A DNA stretch of 64,000 nucleotides from Yinghuangia elevatio (GTDB taxonomy: Bacteria; Actinomycetota; Actinomycetes; Streptomycetales; Streptomycetaceae), in the NCBI RefSeq assembly GCF_040649515.1, contig NZ_JBEZFP010000037.1:1-64000 (forward strand). Reading direction: 5' to 3'. A program made the position numbers and the translations under genes. How positions within the stretch are numbered: position 1 is the stretch's first letter; every line of letters starts with the position of its first letter. This document shows, piece after piece, positions 17,620-25,626 of this stretch. A model generated the notes under the pieces. It worked only from the letters and a program-made list of their open reading frames with translations, made no database searches and was not told where the DNA came from.

Positions 17620-18204
17620 TCACCGTACGCGCGCGGCGGGGACGACGGGTGCCACCCGGTCGGCCGCAGTGCGGGGTTCGTGGCCCACATCGCCCCGGCC
17701 GCCGATCTCGCGTCGCCAGCAAGCGAATTCGAGCAGTATGCCGTCGGGGTCCTGGAAGTAGAACGATCGCACGTAGGTGCCCTCGTGCACGTCTGGGGAG
17801 AAGCCGAGCGAGCTGTCGTCGTGGTCGATGATCGGCCCGACCCGGACCCCCTTGCCCTTGAGCTTCTCGCGGTACGCGAGGAACCGCTCCTCGGGCACCG
17901 AGATGGCAAGGTGGTTCATCGAGCCCACGGCCGTACGGAAGTCGCCGACGCCGGGCACCGTCGCAGCCGTGGAAATACCGGGCACCGAGTCGGGGGCGTC
18001 CGCGAACCAGAAGAACGCCAGGTAGCTGCCGCCTCCCATGTCGAAGAAGAAGTGCTGGCCGGCACCGCCGGGCAGGTCGATCGTCTTCGCCAGGCGCATC
18101 CCGAGGACCCCCGAGTAGAAGTCCACGGTGCGCCGCATGTCGGAGCACACCAGGGCGAGGTGGTTCACGCCACTCAGCGCGAACTCCGGGTTCTGCCAAG
18201 CCAT
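17620..18204 (-). CDS. VOC-family dioxygenase/glyoxalase-like protein
   Basis: A 194-residue vicinal-oxygen-chelate protein with two beta-alpha-beta-beta-beta modules. Likely metal ligands are H15 (GVNHLAL), H98 (MNHLAISV) and E159 (GILLEFACW). The second-module signature VRSFYFQDPDGILLEF is that of extradiol dioxygenases or fosfomycin/bleomycin-type members. The last 30 residues are an Arg/Ala-rich tail of doubtful order. It is divergent from an alpha/beta hydrolase gene with a shared 21-bp operator, so the two may act on one compound, for example ring cleavage and hydrolysis. Confidence 0.85.
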   Translation of the reverse strand: MAWQNPEFALSGVNHLALVCSDMRRTVDFYSGVLGMRLAKTIDLPGGAGQHFFFDMGGGSYLAFFWFADAPDSVPGISTAATVPGVGDFRTAVGSMNHLAISVPEERFLAYREKLKGKGVRVGPIIDHDDSSLGFSPDVHEGTYVRSFYFQDPDGILLEFACWRREIGGRGDVGHEPRTAADRVAPVVPAARVR

Positions 18205-18242
18205 GAAGGCCTCCCCGGGCCACTCGGCGAGTTCTGGTTCCG

Positions 18243-18263
18243 AAACTAACGTCAGTTCAGTTT
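18243..18263. promoter_or_regulatory. Operator AAACTAA-N7-TCAGTTT (copy 1)
   Basis: A 21-bp inverted repeat with one arm mismatch in the divergent promoter region of the VOC and hydrolase genes. The same site with identical spacing occurs at 19456-19476. Confidence 0.55.
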
Positions 18264-18317
18264 CCGTACTAGCGTTGCCGGCATTCGGATCCGCAGTCGC
18301 GTACCGGGGAGACCGTG

Positions 18318-19433
18318 ATGGCCGAGATCCACCGGGAGTTCGTCGGTCTGCCGTCGCCGCTGGTCGGCCGGGCGGGGGCGGGCGGCCACCCCTGCCAAGG
18401 GGTCTACCACCGCCCGGCGGGGGAGCGGCCGCGTACCGCGTTCATCGCGACGCACTACAACGTCGACTTCTCCGAGCATTACCTCGCCGAGTACTTGGCC
18501 GAGCGCGGGTACGGGTTCCTCGGCTGGAACACCCGCTTCCGGGGCAACGAGGCGTACTTCCTGCTCGACCACGCGCTCGTCGAGATCGGTGTGGGCGTGC
18601 GCTGGCTGCGCGAACAGGCCGGAGCGGAACGGGTGGTGCTGCTCGGCAACTCCGGCGGCGGATCGCTGATGGCCGCGTACCAGTCGCAGGCCGTCGAGCC
18701 GAACGTGACCCCGGTGCCGGGGATGCGGCCGCTGGAACAGGCGTACGGGCTCCCGCCGGGCGACCTGTTCGTCGCCCTCGCCGCGCACGCCGGCCGCCCC
18801 CAGGTGCTGACCGCCTGGATGGACCCGTCCGTCACCGACGAGACCGACCCGCTCTCGGTCGACCCCGGCCTCGACCCGTTCGACCCGCGGCACGGCCCGC
18901 CGTACGACGCCGACTTCCAGCACCGCTACCGGACCGCGCAACGCGCCCGCAACGAGCGCATCACCGACTGGGCACTCGCCGAACTCGAGGCGCTGCGCGG
19001 CGGCCGGGCCCGCGACCGGCTCTTCGCCGTCCCGCGCACCTGGGCCGACCTGCGCATGATCGACCCGGCCATCGAACCCTCCGACCGCCGCCCGAACTGG
19101 TGCTACCAGGGCGAGCCTGCCAAGGCCAACTACGGCGTCTTCGGCATCGCCGGCTCGTGCACGCTGCGGACCTGGCTCTCGATGTGGAGCCTGCGGACCT
19201 CGCAGTGCACCGCCGCGCCCCACCTCGCCCGGATCACCGTGCCGTCGCTCGTCGTGCACGCCACCGCCGACACCTGCGTGTACGGCAGCGACGCCCGGAC
19301 CCTGTACGACGCGCTCGCCGCCCCCGACAAGTCGCTCGAGTTCGTCAAGGCCGACCACTACCTCCAGGACCCGCCGACCGCCCGGCCCCGGGCCGCCGAC
19401 CTCGTCGCCGGGTGGCTCGCGGACCGCACCTGA
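18318..19433 (+). CDS. Alpha/beta hydrolase
   Basis: A 371-residue cytosolic alpha/beta-hydrolase-fold enzyme. The nucleophile elbow is GNSGGGS with Ser112; a strand with ATHYNVDFSEHYLAE lies upstream, and the late catalytic Asp/His region is VVHATADTCVYGSD with KADHYLQDP near residue 350. A GTG three bases earlier is an alternative start. It is divergent from the VOC gene and followed by the unknown gene at 19541, all under the repeated operator. Probably an esterase or C-C hydrolase; the substrate is unknown. Confidence 0.82.
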   Translation: MAEIHREFVGLPSPLVGRAGAGGHPCQGVYHRPAGERPRTAFIATHYNVDFSEHYLAEYLAERGYGFLGWNTRFRGNEAYFLLDHALVEIGVGVRWLREQAGAERVVLLGNSGGGSLMAAYQSQAVEPNVTPVPGMRPLEQAYGLPPGDLFVALAAHAGRPQVLTAWMDPSVTDETDPLSVDPGLDPFDPRHGPPYDADFQHRYRTAQRARNERITDWALAELEALRGGRARDRLFAVPRTWADLRMIDPAIEPSDRRPNWCYQGEPAKANYGVFGIAGSCTLRTWLSMWSLRTSQCTAAPHLARITVPSLVVHATADTCVYGSDARTLYDALAAPDKSLEFVKADHYLQDPPTARPRAADLVAGWLADRT

Positions 19434-19453
19434 TCATGGACGCCGGTTTCTCT

Positions 19454-19481
19454 TGAAACTGACGGATCATCAGTTTAGGTT
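19454..19481 (+). promoter_or_regulatory. Promoter TTGAAA-N16-TAGGTT overlapped by operator copy 2
   Basis: A -35/-10 pair with 16-bp spacing. The inverted repeat AAACTGA-N7-TCAGTTT (19456-19476, perfect arms) covers the space between the two elements, as expected for a repressor site. Confidence 0.55.
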
Positions 19482-19540
19482 CCGAGGGCCGGGGCGCGGC
19501 ATGCACGGCGTCCCCGAGACGCGGCAGCCAGGAGGACCCG

Positions 19541-20374
19541 ATGACATACCAGCCTCTGGAAGTGGGCGGAGTCGACGACTACCCGGTCAAGGTCGGCAGC
19601 ATGTTGCTGACGCTGGTCGACCCGCACAAGGGGTACGAGCGCGCCTACAACCGCTGGTACGAGCGCGACCACTTCTACGGTGGCTGCATGGTCGGCCCGC
19701 ACCTGTTCGCGGGCAGCCGCTGGGTCGCCACCCGCGCCCTGAAGGACCTGCGCTGGCCCGGCGACGGCACCGAGGTCGCGGAACCCGCCGACGCGGGCAG
19801 CTACGTCGGCATCTACTGGGTCGAGAAGGGCCGCCACAAGGACCACTTCGACGACTGGGCGCGCCCGCAGGTGGCCTACCTGTACGGCAACGGGCGCGGC
19901 TTCCCGGAGCGCACCCACGTCCACACCGTGCTGTTCGAGCACCTGGGCGCCTCGTACCGCGACGACGACCCGGTCCCCGTCGACCTCGCCCTGGACCACG
20001 GGTACGAGGGCATCGTGGCCCTGTGGCTGGACGCGCGCACCGGCACCTCCGCGGACCTCCTCGTGTCCCTGACCGCCGACCACCTGCCGGCCCTGCTCAA
20101 GGACTCCGCGATCGAGATCGCCTCGGCCTGGGCGCCTTCCCCGGGCGAGGAGGAAGTGCGCACCAAGCAGCCGATGCCGCTGGGCAGCGCCCCCGGCGGC
20201 GCCGGACGCCTCGTGCAGCTCTTCTTCGCGCACGGCGACATCACCGACACCCTCGCCGGGCTCCGCGCCTACACGGACGGCATCGAGGCGGCCGGGCTGG
20301 CGGACGTACGCCTGGCCGCGCCGTTCCACCGCACCCACCCCGGCACGGACAAGTACGTCGACGAGCTCTGGTAG
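19541..20374 (+). CDS. Unknown protein, possible dimeric alpha/beta barrel repeat
   Basis: A 277-residue soluble protein that I do not recognise by name. Two halves each resemble ferredoxin-like alpha/beta barrel modules: MLLTLVDPHKGYERAYNRWYERDHFYGG (residues 17-44) and RLVQLFFAHGDITDTLAGLRAYTDG in the last quarter. The N-W-Y-x-x-D-H pattern is typical of EthD/ABM-like folds. AGGAGGACCCG precedes the ATG. It carries the same operator as the VOC/hydrolase pair, so it is likely part of the same catabolic regulon. Confidence 0.7.
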   Translation: MTYQPLEVGGVDDYPVKVGSMLLTLVDPHKGYERAYNRWYERDHFYGGCMVGPHLFAGSRWVATRALKDLRWPGDGTEVAEPADAGSYVGIYWVEKGRHKDHFDDWARPQVAYLYGNGRGFPERTHVHTVLFEHLGASYRDDDPVPVDLALDHGYEGIVALWLDARTGTSADLLVSLTADHLPALLKDSAIEIASAWAPSPGEEEVRTKQPMPLGSAPGGAGRLVQLFFAHGDITDTLAGLRAYTDGIEAAGLADVRLAAPFHRTHPGTDKYVDELW

Positions 20375-20561
20375 GCCGGCCGCGGTAGCGCTGCTCCGGC
20401 AGGGCCTTGCCGCAGGACGAGCAACACCAGCGAAACCGACAAGACCCGCAAGACCCGCAAGCCGCTCTCAGCACCGGCCGGGCCTCTCCGCGTGTGGAAA
20501 CGCGCGGAACGGGCAGGCGCTCAGGAAGTCCGGCCGGTGCCGGGGAACGGAGCGGGTCACC

Positions 20562-21470
20562 ATGGCGGCCAAGACGGATGTCCGGGTCGGAGGGCGTACG
20601 GTCGCCCTCACGCGCCCCGACAAAGTGCTCTTCCCGGACGACGGCATCACCAAGGCCGACCTCGCCCGGTACTACGCGGCCGTCGCCGAGCGCATGCTGC
20701 CGCACACGCGCGGCCGACCGCTCATGATGGAGCGCTACCCGGACGGCATCGGCAAGCGTCCGCTCATGCAGAAGAACGCGCCGGACTACTTCCCCGACTG
20801 GATCCGGCGCGCCGAGGTCACCAAGGTCGGCGGAACCGTCGAGCACCCGATCGCCGACAACGCCGCGACGCTCGTCTACCTGGCCAACCAGGCCTCCGTG
20901 ACGCTGCACCGGTGGCTGTCGAAGGCCGACAAGACCGAGCACCCGGACCGGCTCGTCTTCGACCTCGACCCCTCCGGCGACGACTTCCCCGCGGTCCGCG
21001 AAGCGGCCCTCGGGCTGCGCGAGCTGCTCGACGAGCTGCAACTCGACAGCAGCGTCATGACCACGGGGTCGCGCGGCCTGCACGTCATCGTCGCCCTGGA
21101 CCGCCGCGCCGACTTCGACACGGTCCGCACCTTCGCCCACGACACCGCCGAGGTGTTGGCCGCGCGGCACCCCGACGCACTCACGACCGCGCCGCGCAAG
21201 GACGCCCGCGGCGGACGGCTGTACCTCGACGTGCAGCGCAACGCGTACGCGCAGACCGCCGTGGCGCCCTATTCGGTACGTGCCCGCGCCGGCGCGCCCG
21301 TGGCCGCCCCGGTCACCTGGGACGAGGTCGAGAAGCCCGGCCTGACCGCGCGGAAGTGGACCATCGCCACCGTGCTCGAACGCCTGGACGACGACCCGTG
21401 GGCGGACGCCCCGAGCCGCGGACAAGGCCTCGGAGCGGCCCGGCGCCGCCTCGACGCGCTGCGTCAGTAG
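20562..21470 (+). CDS. Stand-alone LigD polymerase (primase-polymerase) domain
   Basis: A 302-residue NHEJ-type primase-polymerase of the LigD POL family: VLFPDDGITKADLARYYAAV at the start, the catalytic acid motif FDLDPSGDD near residue 135, and TTGSRGLHVIV around 165, then the AVAPYSVRARAGAPVAAPV C-terminal signature. It fills gaps and adds nucleotides at broken DNA ends. Here it is a separate gene; the phosphoesterase domain is the next gene and no ligase or Ku gene is in the window. Confidence 0.92.
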   Translation: MAAKTDVRVGGRTVALTRPDKVLFPDDGITKADLARYYAAVAERMLPHTRGRPLMMERYPDGIGKRPLMQKNAPDYFPDWIRRAEVTKVGGTVEHPIADNAATLVYLANQASVTLHRWLSKADKTEHPDRLVFDLDPSGDDFPAVREAALGLRELLDELQLDSSVMTTGSRGLHVIVALDRRADFDTVRTFAHDTAEVLAARHPDALTTAPRKDARGGRLYLDVQRNAYAQTAVAPYSVRARAGAPVAAPVTWDEVEKPGLTARKWTIATVLERLDDDPWADAPSRGQGLGAARRRLDALRQ

Positions 21471-21520
21471 GCCGCCGAGAGTAGGTCGGGCCAAGGGCGG
21501 GCGCGGGCGGGGCCGGGCGT

Positions 21521-21563
21521 ACGGCCGAAACAGGCGGCTGGGACGCACGGCCGAGACAGGCGG
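21521..21563. repeat. 17-bp direct repeat
   Basis: ACGGCCGAAACAGGCGG at 21521 and the same with one change at 21547, 26 bp apart, in the gap before the phosphoesterase gene. Confidence 0.6.
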
Positions 21564-21661
21564 TTGCAGCCGACGGTTGCCCCGGCGCCGAGCGGGTAGC
21601 GGCCCCGCGTACGACGCCCCACCGGGCACGACCAGCACCACCAGCACCGCCGGAGGAAGCC

Positions 21662-22327
21662 GTGGCCCAGTCCGACGCCCTGAAGGAGTACCGGCGCAAG
21701 CGCGACTTCGCCAAGACCACCGAGCCGCAGGGCGGCCACGAACCGGGTGAGCCCGGTGAGGCGCCGGAGTTCGTCGTGCAGATCCACGACGCGACGCGTA
21801 TGCACTTCGACTTCCGCCTGGAGGTCGACGGGGTCCTCAAGTCGTGGGCCGTTCCGAAGGGCCCGTCGCACGATCCCGCCGTCAAGCGCCTCGCCGTGCC
21901 GACCGAGGACCACCCGATGGACTACCGCGATTTCGAGGGCGTCATCGCCAAGGGCGAATACGGCGGCGGCACGGTGATCGTGTGGGACCAGGGCACGTAC
22001 CGCAGCATGGCGACGGACAAGCGCGGCAACGAGATCCCCTTCGACGAGGCGATCGAGCGCGGCCACGCGTCGTTCTGGATGGACGGCGGCAAGCTGCACG
22101 GAGGGTTCGCCCTGACCCGCACGCGCGGCGGGCCGGGCGAGCAGGAGGCCTGGATCCTCGTCAAGCGCAAGGACCAGCACGCGAAGGGCGGCGACGGCAC
22201 CGATCCGCGGCGCGCCAAGTCGGTGCTCACCGGGCGCACCCTCCGGCAGGTCGCCGACGACGCCGCGCAGGAGAACGCCGGGCCCGAGAAGGGGAACAAG
22301 GGGAAGAAGGGAGAGGCGGCGTCATGA
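21662..22327 (+). CDS. Stand-alone LigD 3'-phosphoesterase domain
   Basis: A 221-residue 3'-phosphoesterase that cleans ribonucleotide or phosphate 3' ends in end joining. The metal and catalytic residues H42, H48, D50, R52 and H84 (in IHDATRMHFDFRLE and TEDHP) fall at the same numbers as I recall for the LigD PE domain of Pseudomonas. The start is GTG after a CACCGCCGGAGG leader. The C-terminal 30 residues are Lys/Gly-rich. Its stop overlaps the next ATG by ATGA. Confidence 0.92.
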   Translation: MAQSDALKEYRRKRDFAKTTEPQGGHEPGEPGEAPEFVVQIHDATRMHFDFRLEVDGVLKSWAVPKGPSHDPAVKRLAVPTEDHPMDYRDFEGVIAKGEYGGGTVIVWDQGTYRSMATDKRGNEIPFDEAIERGHASFWMDGGKLHGGFALTRTRGGPGEQEAWILVKRKDQHAKGGDGTDPRRAKSVLTGRTLRQVADDAAQENAGPEKGNKGKKGEAAS

Positions 22328-23001
22328 GCACGACCGCGAAGAAGCGAAGCCACCGCACGAGCGCCGGGACGCGCGACCGCGTACGCATACTCCTGCGCCT
22401 GGCAGGGAGCACCTACGCCCAGGACGCCGGGATCCGCCTCGCCGACAAACCCGCCCCGTTGTGGCAACTGCTCGTCCTGAGCAACCTGCTGTCCGCGCGC
22501 ATCAGCGCCGACATCGCCATGGCCGCGGCCCGCGAGCTTTTTCGCGCGGGCGGCCGCACACCGCACGGCATGGCCGAACTCACCTGGCAGCAACGCGTCG
22601 ACGCCCTCGGACGCGGCCACTACGTCCGCTACGACGAAGGCACCGCCACCCGGCTCGGTGAATGCGCCGACCTGGTCCGCGACCGCTACGCGGGCGACCT
22701 GCGGCGCCTGGCCCGCGAGGCGGACGACGACCCGGCCCGCGTACGCGAACTCCTGACCGAGTTCCCCGGTATCGGACCGACGGGCGCCGCGGTGTTCTGC
22801 CGCGAAGCCCAGGCCGTCTGGCCCTTCCTCCGGCCCGCACTCGACCGCCGGGCCCTTGCCGGAGCCAAACGCGTCGGTCTGCCGTCCGACGCCGCGGAAC
22901 TGGCGAGCCTGGTGCCCGACGACGAACTTTCCTCCCTGGCGGCGGCCTTGGTACGCGCCGACCTGCACCACGACCTGGCCGAGAAAGTGACGGCTTCCTG
23001 A
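22324..23001 (+). CDS. EndoIII-like HhH-GPD protein
   Basis: A 225-residue base-excision-repair-like protein. The first helices (PLWQLLVLSNLLSARISADIAMAA) match the endonuclease III core, and the helix-hairpin-helix is FPGIGPTGAAVF near residue 150, then ALDRRALAGAKRVGLP. In EndoIII the hairpin is GVGRKTA with the lyase Lys; here that position is Thr, while the Asp in the following ALD is kept. No C-terminal 4Fe-4S cysteines are present. It may be a monofunctional glycosylase. It is translationally coupled to the LigD PE gene. Confidence 0.82.
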   Translation: MSTTAKKRSHRTSAGTRDRVRILLRLAGSTYAQDAGIRLADKPAPLWQLLVLSNLLSARISADIAMAAARELFRAGGRTPHGMAELTWQQRVDALGRGHYVRYDEGTATRLGECADLVRDRYAGDLRRLAREADDDPARVRELLTEFPGIGPTGAAVFCREAQAVWPFLRPALDRRALAGAKRVGLPSDAAELASLVPDDELSSLAAALVRADLHHDLAEKVTAS

Positions 23002-23077
23002 CTCGGGGAAACCGGTGACCGGGTGATTCTCCCGGCAGTCGGGTTACGTCGGGTGGCGGGCGGCTAACGGCCGTGCC

Positions 23078-24196
23078 ATGGACGGCTGGGCTTCGGAGAA
23101 CACGCGCACCCCCGGGCCGCCGGCCGGACCGGCCTGGATGCGGTGGCTGGTGCCGCTCATGATCGTGTCCGGCGTGGTGTTCGAGTTCGCGACGCCCGAC
23201 CCGTACCGCGCCGGGCCCATGCTCGCCGCGGCCGGGCCGCTCGCGGCGGTGACGCTGCGGTTCCGGGCCGCCGTCGCGGCCGTCCTCGCGGACGGCGTCG
23301 TCGGCGTCCTGCTCGCGCTCGGCCACACGTCCGACCCCGACGCCCACGTCTGGCTGGACCTCGTGTCGTTGGGCGCGGTGCTCGCGCTGAGCGTGCTCAT
23401 CGCCGCCCTGCTCGCCCGGGGCGAGGACCGCCTGATCGAGGTACGCGCCGTCGCGGACGCCGCGCAGCGGGCCGTCCTGCCCACGATCCCGCGCCGCCTC
23501 GGACACCTGGAGGTCGCCGTGCGGTATGCCACCGCACGCAGCGCGGCCCGCATCGGCGGCGACTTCTACGCCGCCGAGGACACCCGGTACGGTGTACGCC
23601 TCCTGCTCGGTGACGTGCGTGGCAAGGGCCTCGACGGCATCGGCACCGTCGGGCAGATCGTCGGGGCGTTCCGCGAAGCCGCGCACCACGTGCCGGCACT
23701 CGCGGAACTCGCGGAGTACCTGGAGGAGTCCACCGAACGCTGGAACGCCTCCTCGCAGGACTCCGAGGCCGACGAGCGGTTCGCCACCGCCGTGCTGGTC
23801 GAACTGCCGCGCGACGAGGCGCACCTGCGCATCGTCAACCGCGGCCACATCGCTCCGCTGCTGTTGCGGGGCGGCGGCCGGCTGAGCGTCCTGGAACCGA
23901 GCCGGCCCGACCTGCCGCTCGGTTTCGGGCGGCTCGCGCCCGCCGGGACGACCGGACCCGCCGCGGTCGACGTCGTGCCGTTCGGGAACGGCGACACGCT
24001 GCTCCTCTACACCGACGGTGTCAGCGAGGCCCGCGACGAGACGGGAGCCTGCTTCGACCTCGCCGACGCCCTCGCCGGCATCGTGCCGGTGGACCTGTCG
24101 GAGCTGTTGTGGCTCGTCGGGGACCAGGTCCGTGCGTTCTCGGGCGGAGAACTCGCCGACGACACCGCGCTGATGGCGGTACGCAGGACCGAGTGA
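23078..24196 (+). CDS. SpoIIE-type PP2C phosphatase with membrane anchor
   Basis: A 372-residue protein. About four hydrophobic segments cover residues 20-110, and a PP2C/SpoIIE phosphatase domain covers about 150-370: ARIGGDFYAAEDTRYGVRLL, LLGDVRGKGLDG, the acidic DTLLLYTDGVSEARD and the final DDTALMAVRR. Such phosphatases dephosphorylate anti-anti-sigma factors in partner-switching. No sigma or anti-sigma gene is adjacent. Confidence 0.9.
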   Translation: MDGWASENTRTPGPPAGPAWMRWLVPLMIVSGVVFEFATPDPYRAGPMLAAAGPLAAVTLRFRAAVAAVLADGVVGVLLALGHTSDPDAHVWLDLVSLGAVLALSVLIAALLARGEDRLIEVRAVADAAQRAVLPTIPRRLGHLEVAVRYATARSAARIGGDFYAAEDTRYGVRLLLGDVRGKGLDGIGTVGQIVGAFREAAHHVPALAELAEYLEESTERWNASSQDSEADERFATAVLVELPRDEAHLRIVNRGHIAPLLLRGGGRLSVLEPSRPDLPLGFGRLAPAGTTGPAAVDVVPFGNGDTLLLYTDGVSEARDETGACFDLADALAGIVPVDLSELLWLVGDQVRAFSGGELADDTALMAVRRTE

Positions 24197-24229
24197 CCGG
24201 TCCGAGTGACCCGCACGGGCGGCCAAACC

Positions 24230-24312
24230 GGGTGACCGGACTGGACGACCGGACTGGACGGCTGGACGACCGGACTGGACGATCGGACCGGGTGGCCGGA
24301 CTGGGCGATCGA
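24230..24312. repeat. Short degenerate tandem repeats
   Basis: GACCGGACTGGAC-like units recur about five times between the convergent phosphatase and DinB-like genes. No gene is in this stretch. Confidence 0.6.
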
Positions 24313-24343
24313 GCCGTGCCCGCCGGTCCGACCGCGCCGTGCG

Positions 24344-24916
24344 CTACGGCCGACGGCCGAGCAGCGCCACCAGCCGGTCCTGGGCCCGCGCGTCCGCGGG
24401 CACCTCGACGGGCGGTGCGAAGATGCCCGCGCCCTGCCAGGCGTCGACGTGCGGCGCGATGCGCTCGTACACCAGCTCGGCCAAGGACTCGTCGAGCGTG
24501 TCGTCGTCGCCGATGCCCCGGGCCAGGTCCCAGGCGTGCACGGTGAGATCGGTGATGATCTGCCAGCCGTACTCGGACGCTGCCGTGCGCCCGCCGGTGA
24601 CATGGACGGTCCCCTCGAACGCCCCGGGCGCGTGGAACGCCTCGCGCGACCCGGCCGCGGCGCGCTCCCACGCGCGCACGGGGTGGTCGCCGAGCAGATC
24701 ACCGTCGTAGCGGTCGCCGACCTCGGCAAGGGTCGAGCCGCGCAGCAGCCACGGTGCCCACGTGTGCTCGCTCGTCAGGTGGTTCACCAGGTCGCGCACC
24801 GACCAGTCCTCGCACGGGGTGTCCGCGTTCCACTGGCCGACGCCGACGTGGTGCACGCGGTCGTCGAACTCGCGGAGCGCACGGTCGTACGCCTCCACCT
24901 GCTCCATGCCGCTCAC
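24344..24916 (-). CDS. TIGR03086/DinB_2-type metal-binding protein
   Basis: A 190-residue four-helix-bundle protein of the mycothiol-dependent maleylpyruvate isomerase-like superfamily. Signature stretches are TPCEDWSVRDLVNHLTSEH (33-51) and ITDLTVHAWDLARGIG (121-136); H46, H127 and D130 are likely metal or thiol-handling residues. Members conjugate mycothiol or isomerise small compounds. The GTG start overlaps the upstream stop by GTGA; an ATG three codons in is an alternative. Confidence 0.85.
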   Translation of the reverse strand: MSGMEQVEAYDRALREFDDRVHHVGVGQWNADTPCEDWSVRDLVNHLTSEHTWAPWLLRGSTLAEVGDRYDGDLLGDHPVRAWERAAAGSREAFHAPGAFEGTVHVTGGRTAASEYGWQIITDLTVHAWDLARGIGDDDTLDESLAELVYERIAPHVDAWQGAGIFAPPVEVPADARAQDRLVALLGRRP

Positions 24917-25575
24917 CCGCCCGCCGCGTTCCGTACCGCGTCCTCGACCGGCGTGTCACCGCCGATCAGTTCGAGAGTGAGGCCGGCCGTCTCCGGGTGC
25001 CGCAGCAGCCCGCCGATCACGGCCGCGACGTCATCGCGTGTCACCTCGCCCCGCCCGGTCGTGGCGGCCAGCGCCACCCGCCCGGTGCCGGGGCCGTCGG
25101 TCAGCAGGCCGGGGCGCAGGATGGTCCAGTCGAGGGCCTTGCGCCTGCGGATGTCGGCGTCGGCGGCACCCTTGGCACGCAGGTACGCGGCGAACACCTC
25201 GTCGGTCCCGGCCGGCGGCTCGTTGTCCGCGCCCATGGCGGAAACCACGATGAACCGGCGCACGCCGGCCTTCTCCGCCGCGTCCGCGAGCAGCGTCGCC
25301 GCGCCCCGGTCGACGGTCTCCTTGCGGCCGAGGCCGCTACCGGGCCCCGCGCCCGCGGCGAACACCGCGGCGTCGGCGCCGCGCAGGCGGTCGGCCAGGT
25401 CGTCCACCGACGTGGACTCCAAGTCGCAGACGACTGGCTCGGCGCCCGCCTCCTCGAGCGCCGCCGCCTGTTCGGGGCGGCGGATGAGGCCCACGCCGCG
25501 GTCCCCGCGGGCCGCGAGCAGGCGTTCGAGACGCAGGGCGATCTGTCCGTGTCCACCGGCGATGACGATACGCAT
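24913..25575 (-). CDS. NAD(P)-binding atypical SDR
   Basis: A 220-residue atypical short-chain dehydrogenase of the YwnB / NmrA-like type. The nucleotide motif is IAGGHGQIALRL (residues 5-16), and there is no classical YxxxK; FIVVSAMGADN and WTILRPGLLTDGPGTG are family features. These proteins bind NADP and act as flavin reductases or redox sensors. It is coupled by GTGA to the DinB_2-type gene, so the two likely work together in thiol or redox metabolism. Confidence 0.87.
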   Translation of the reverse strand: MRIVIAGGHGQIALRLERLLAARGDRGVGLIRRPEQAAALEEAGAEPVVCDLESTSVDDLADRLRGADAAVFAAGAGPGSGLGRKETVDRGAATLLADAAEKAGVRRFIVVSAMGADNEPPAGTDEVFAAYLRAKGAADADIRRRKALDWTILRPGLLTDGPGTGRVALAATTGRGEVTRDDVAAVIGGLLRHPETAGLTLELIGGDTPVEDAVRNAAGG

Positions 25576-25626
25576 GGGCCGGACCGTACCCGCATCCCGA
25601 GGAAGTGATGCCTGACCGCCGCCGGG

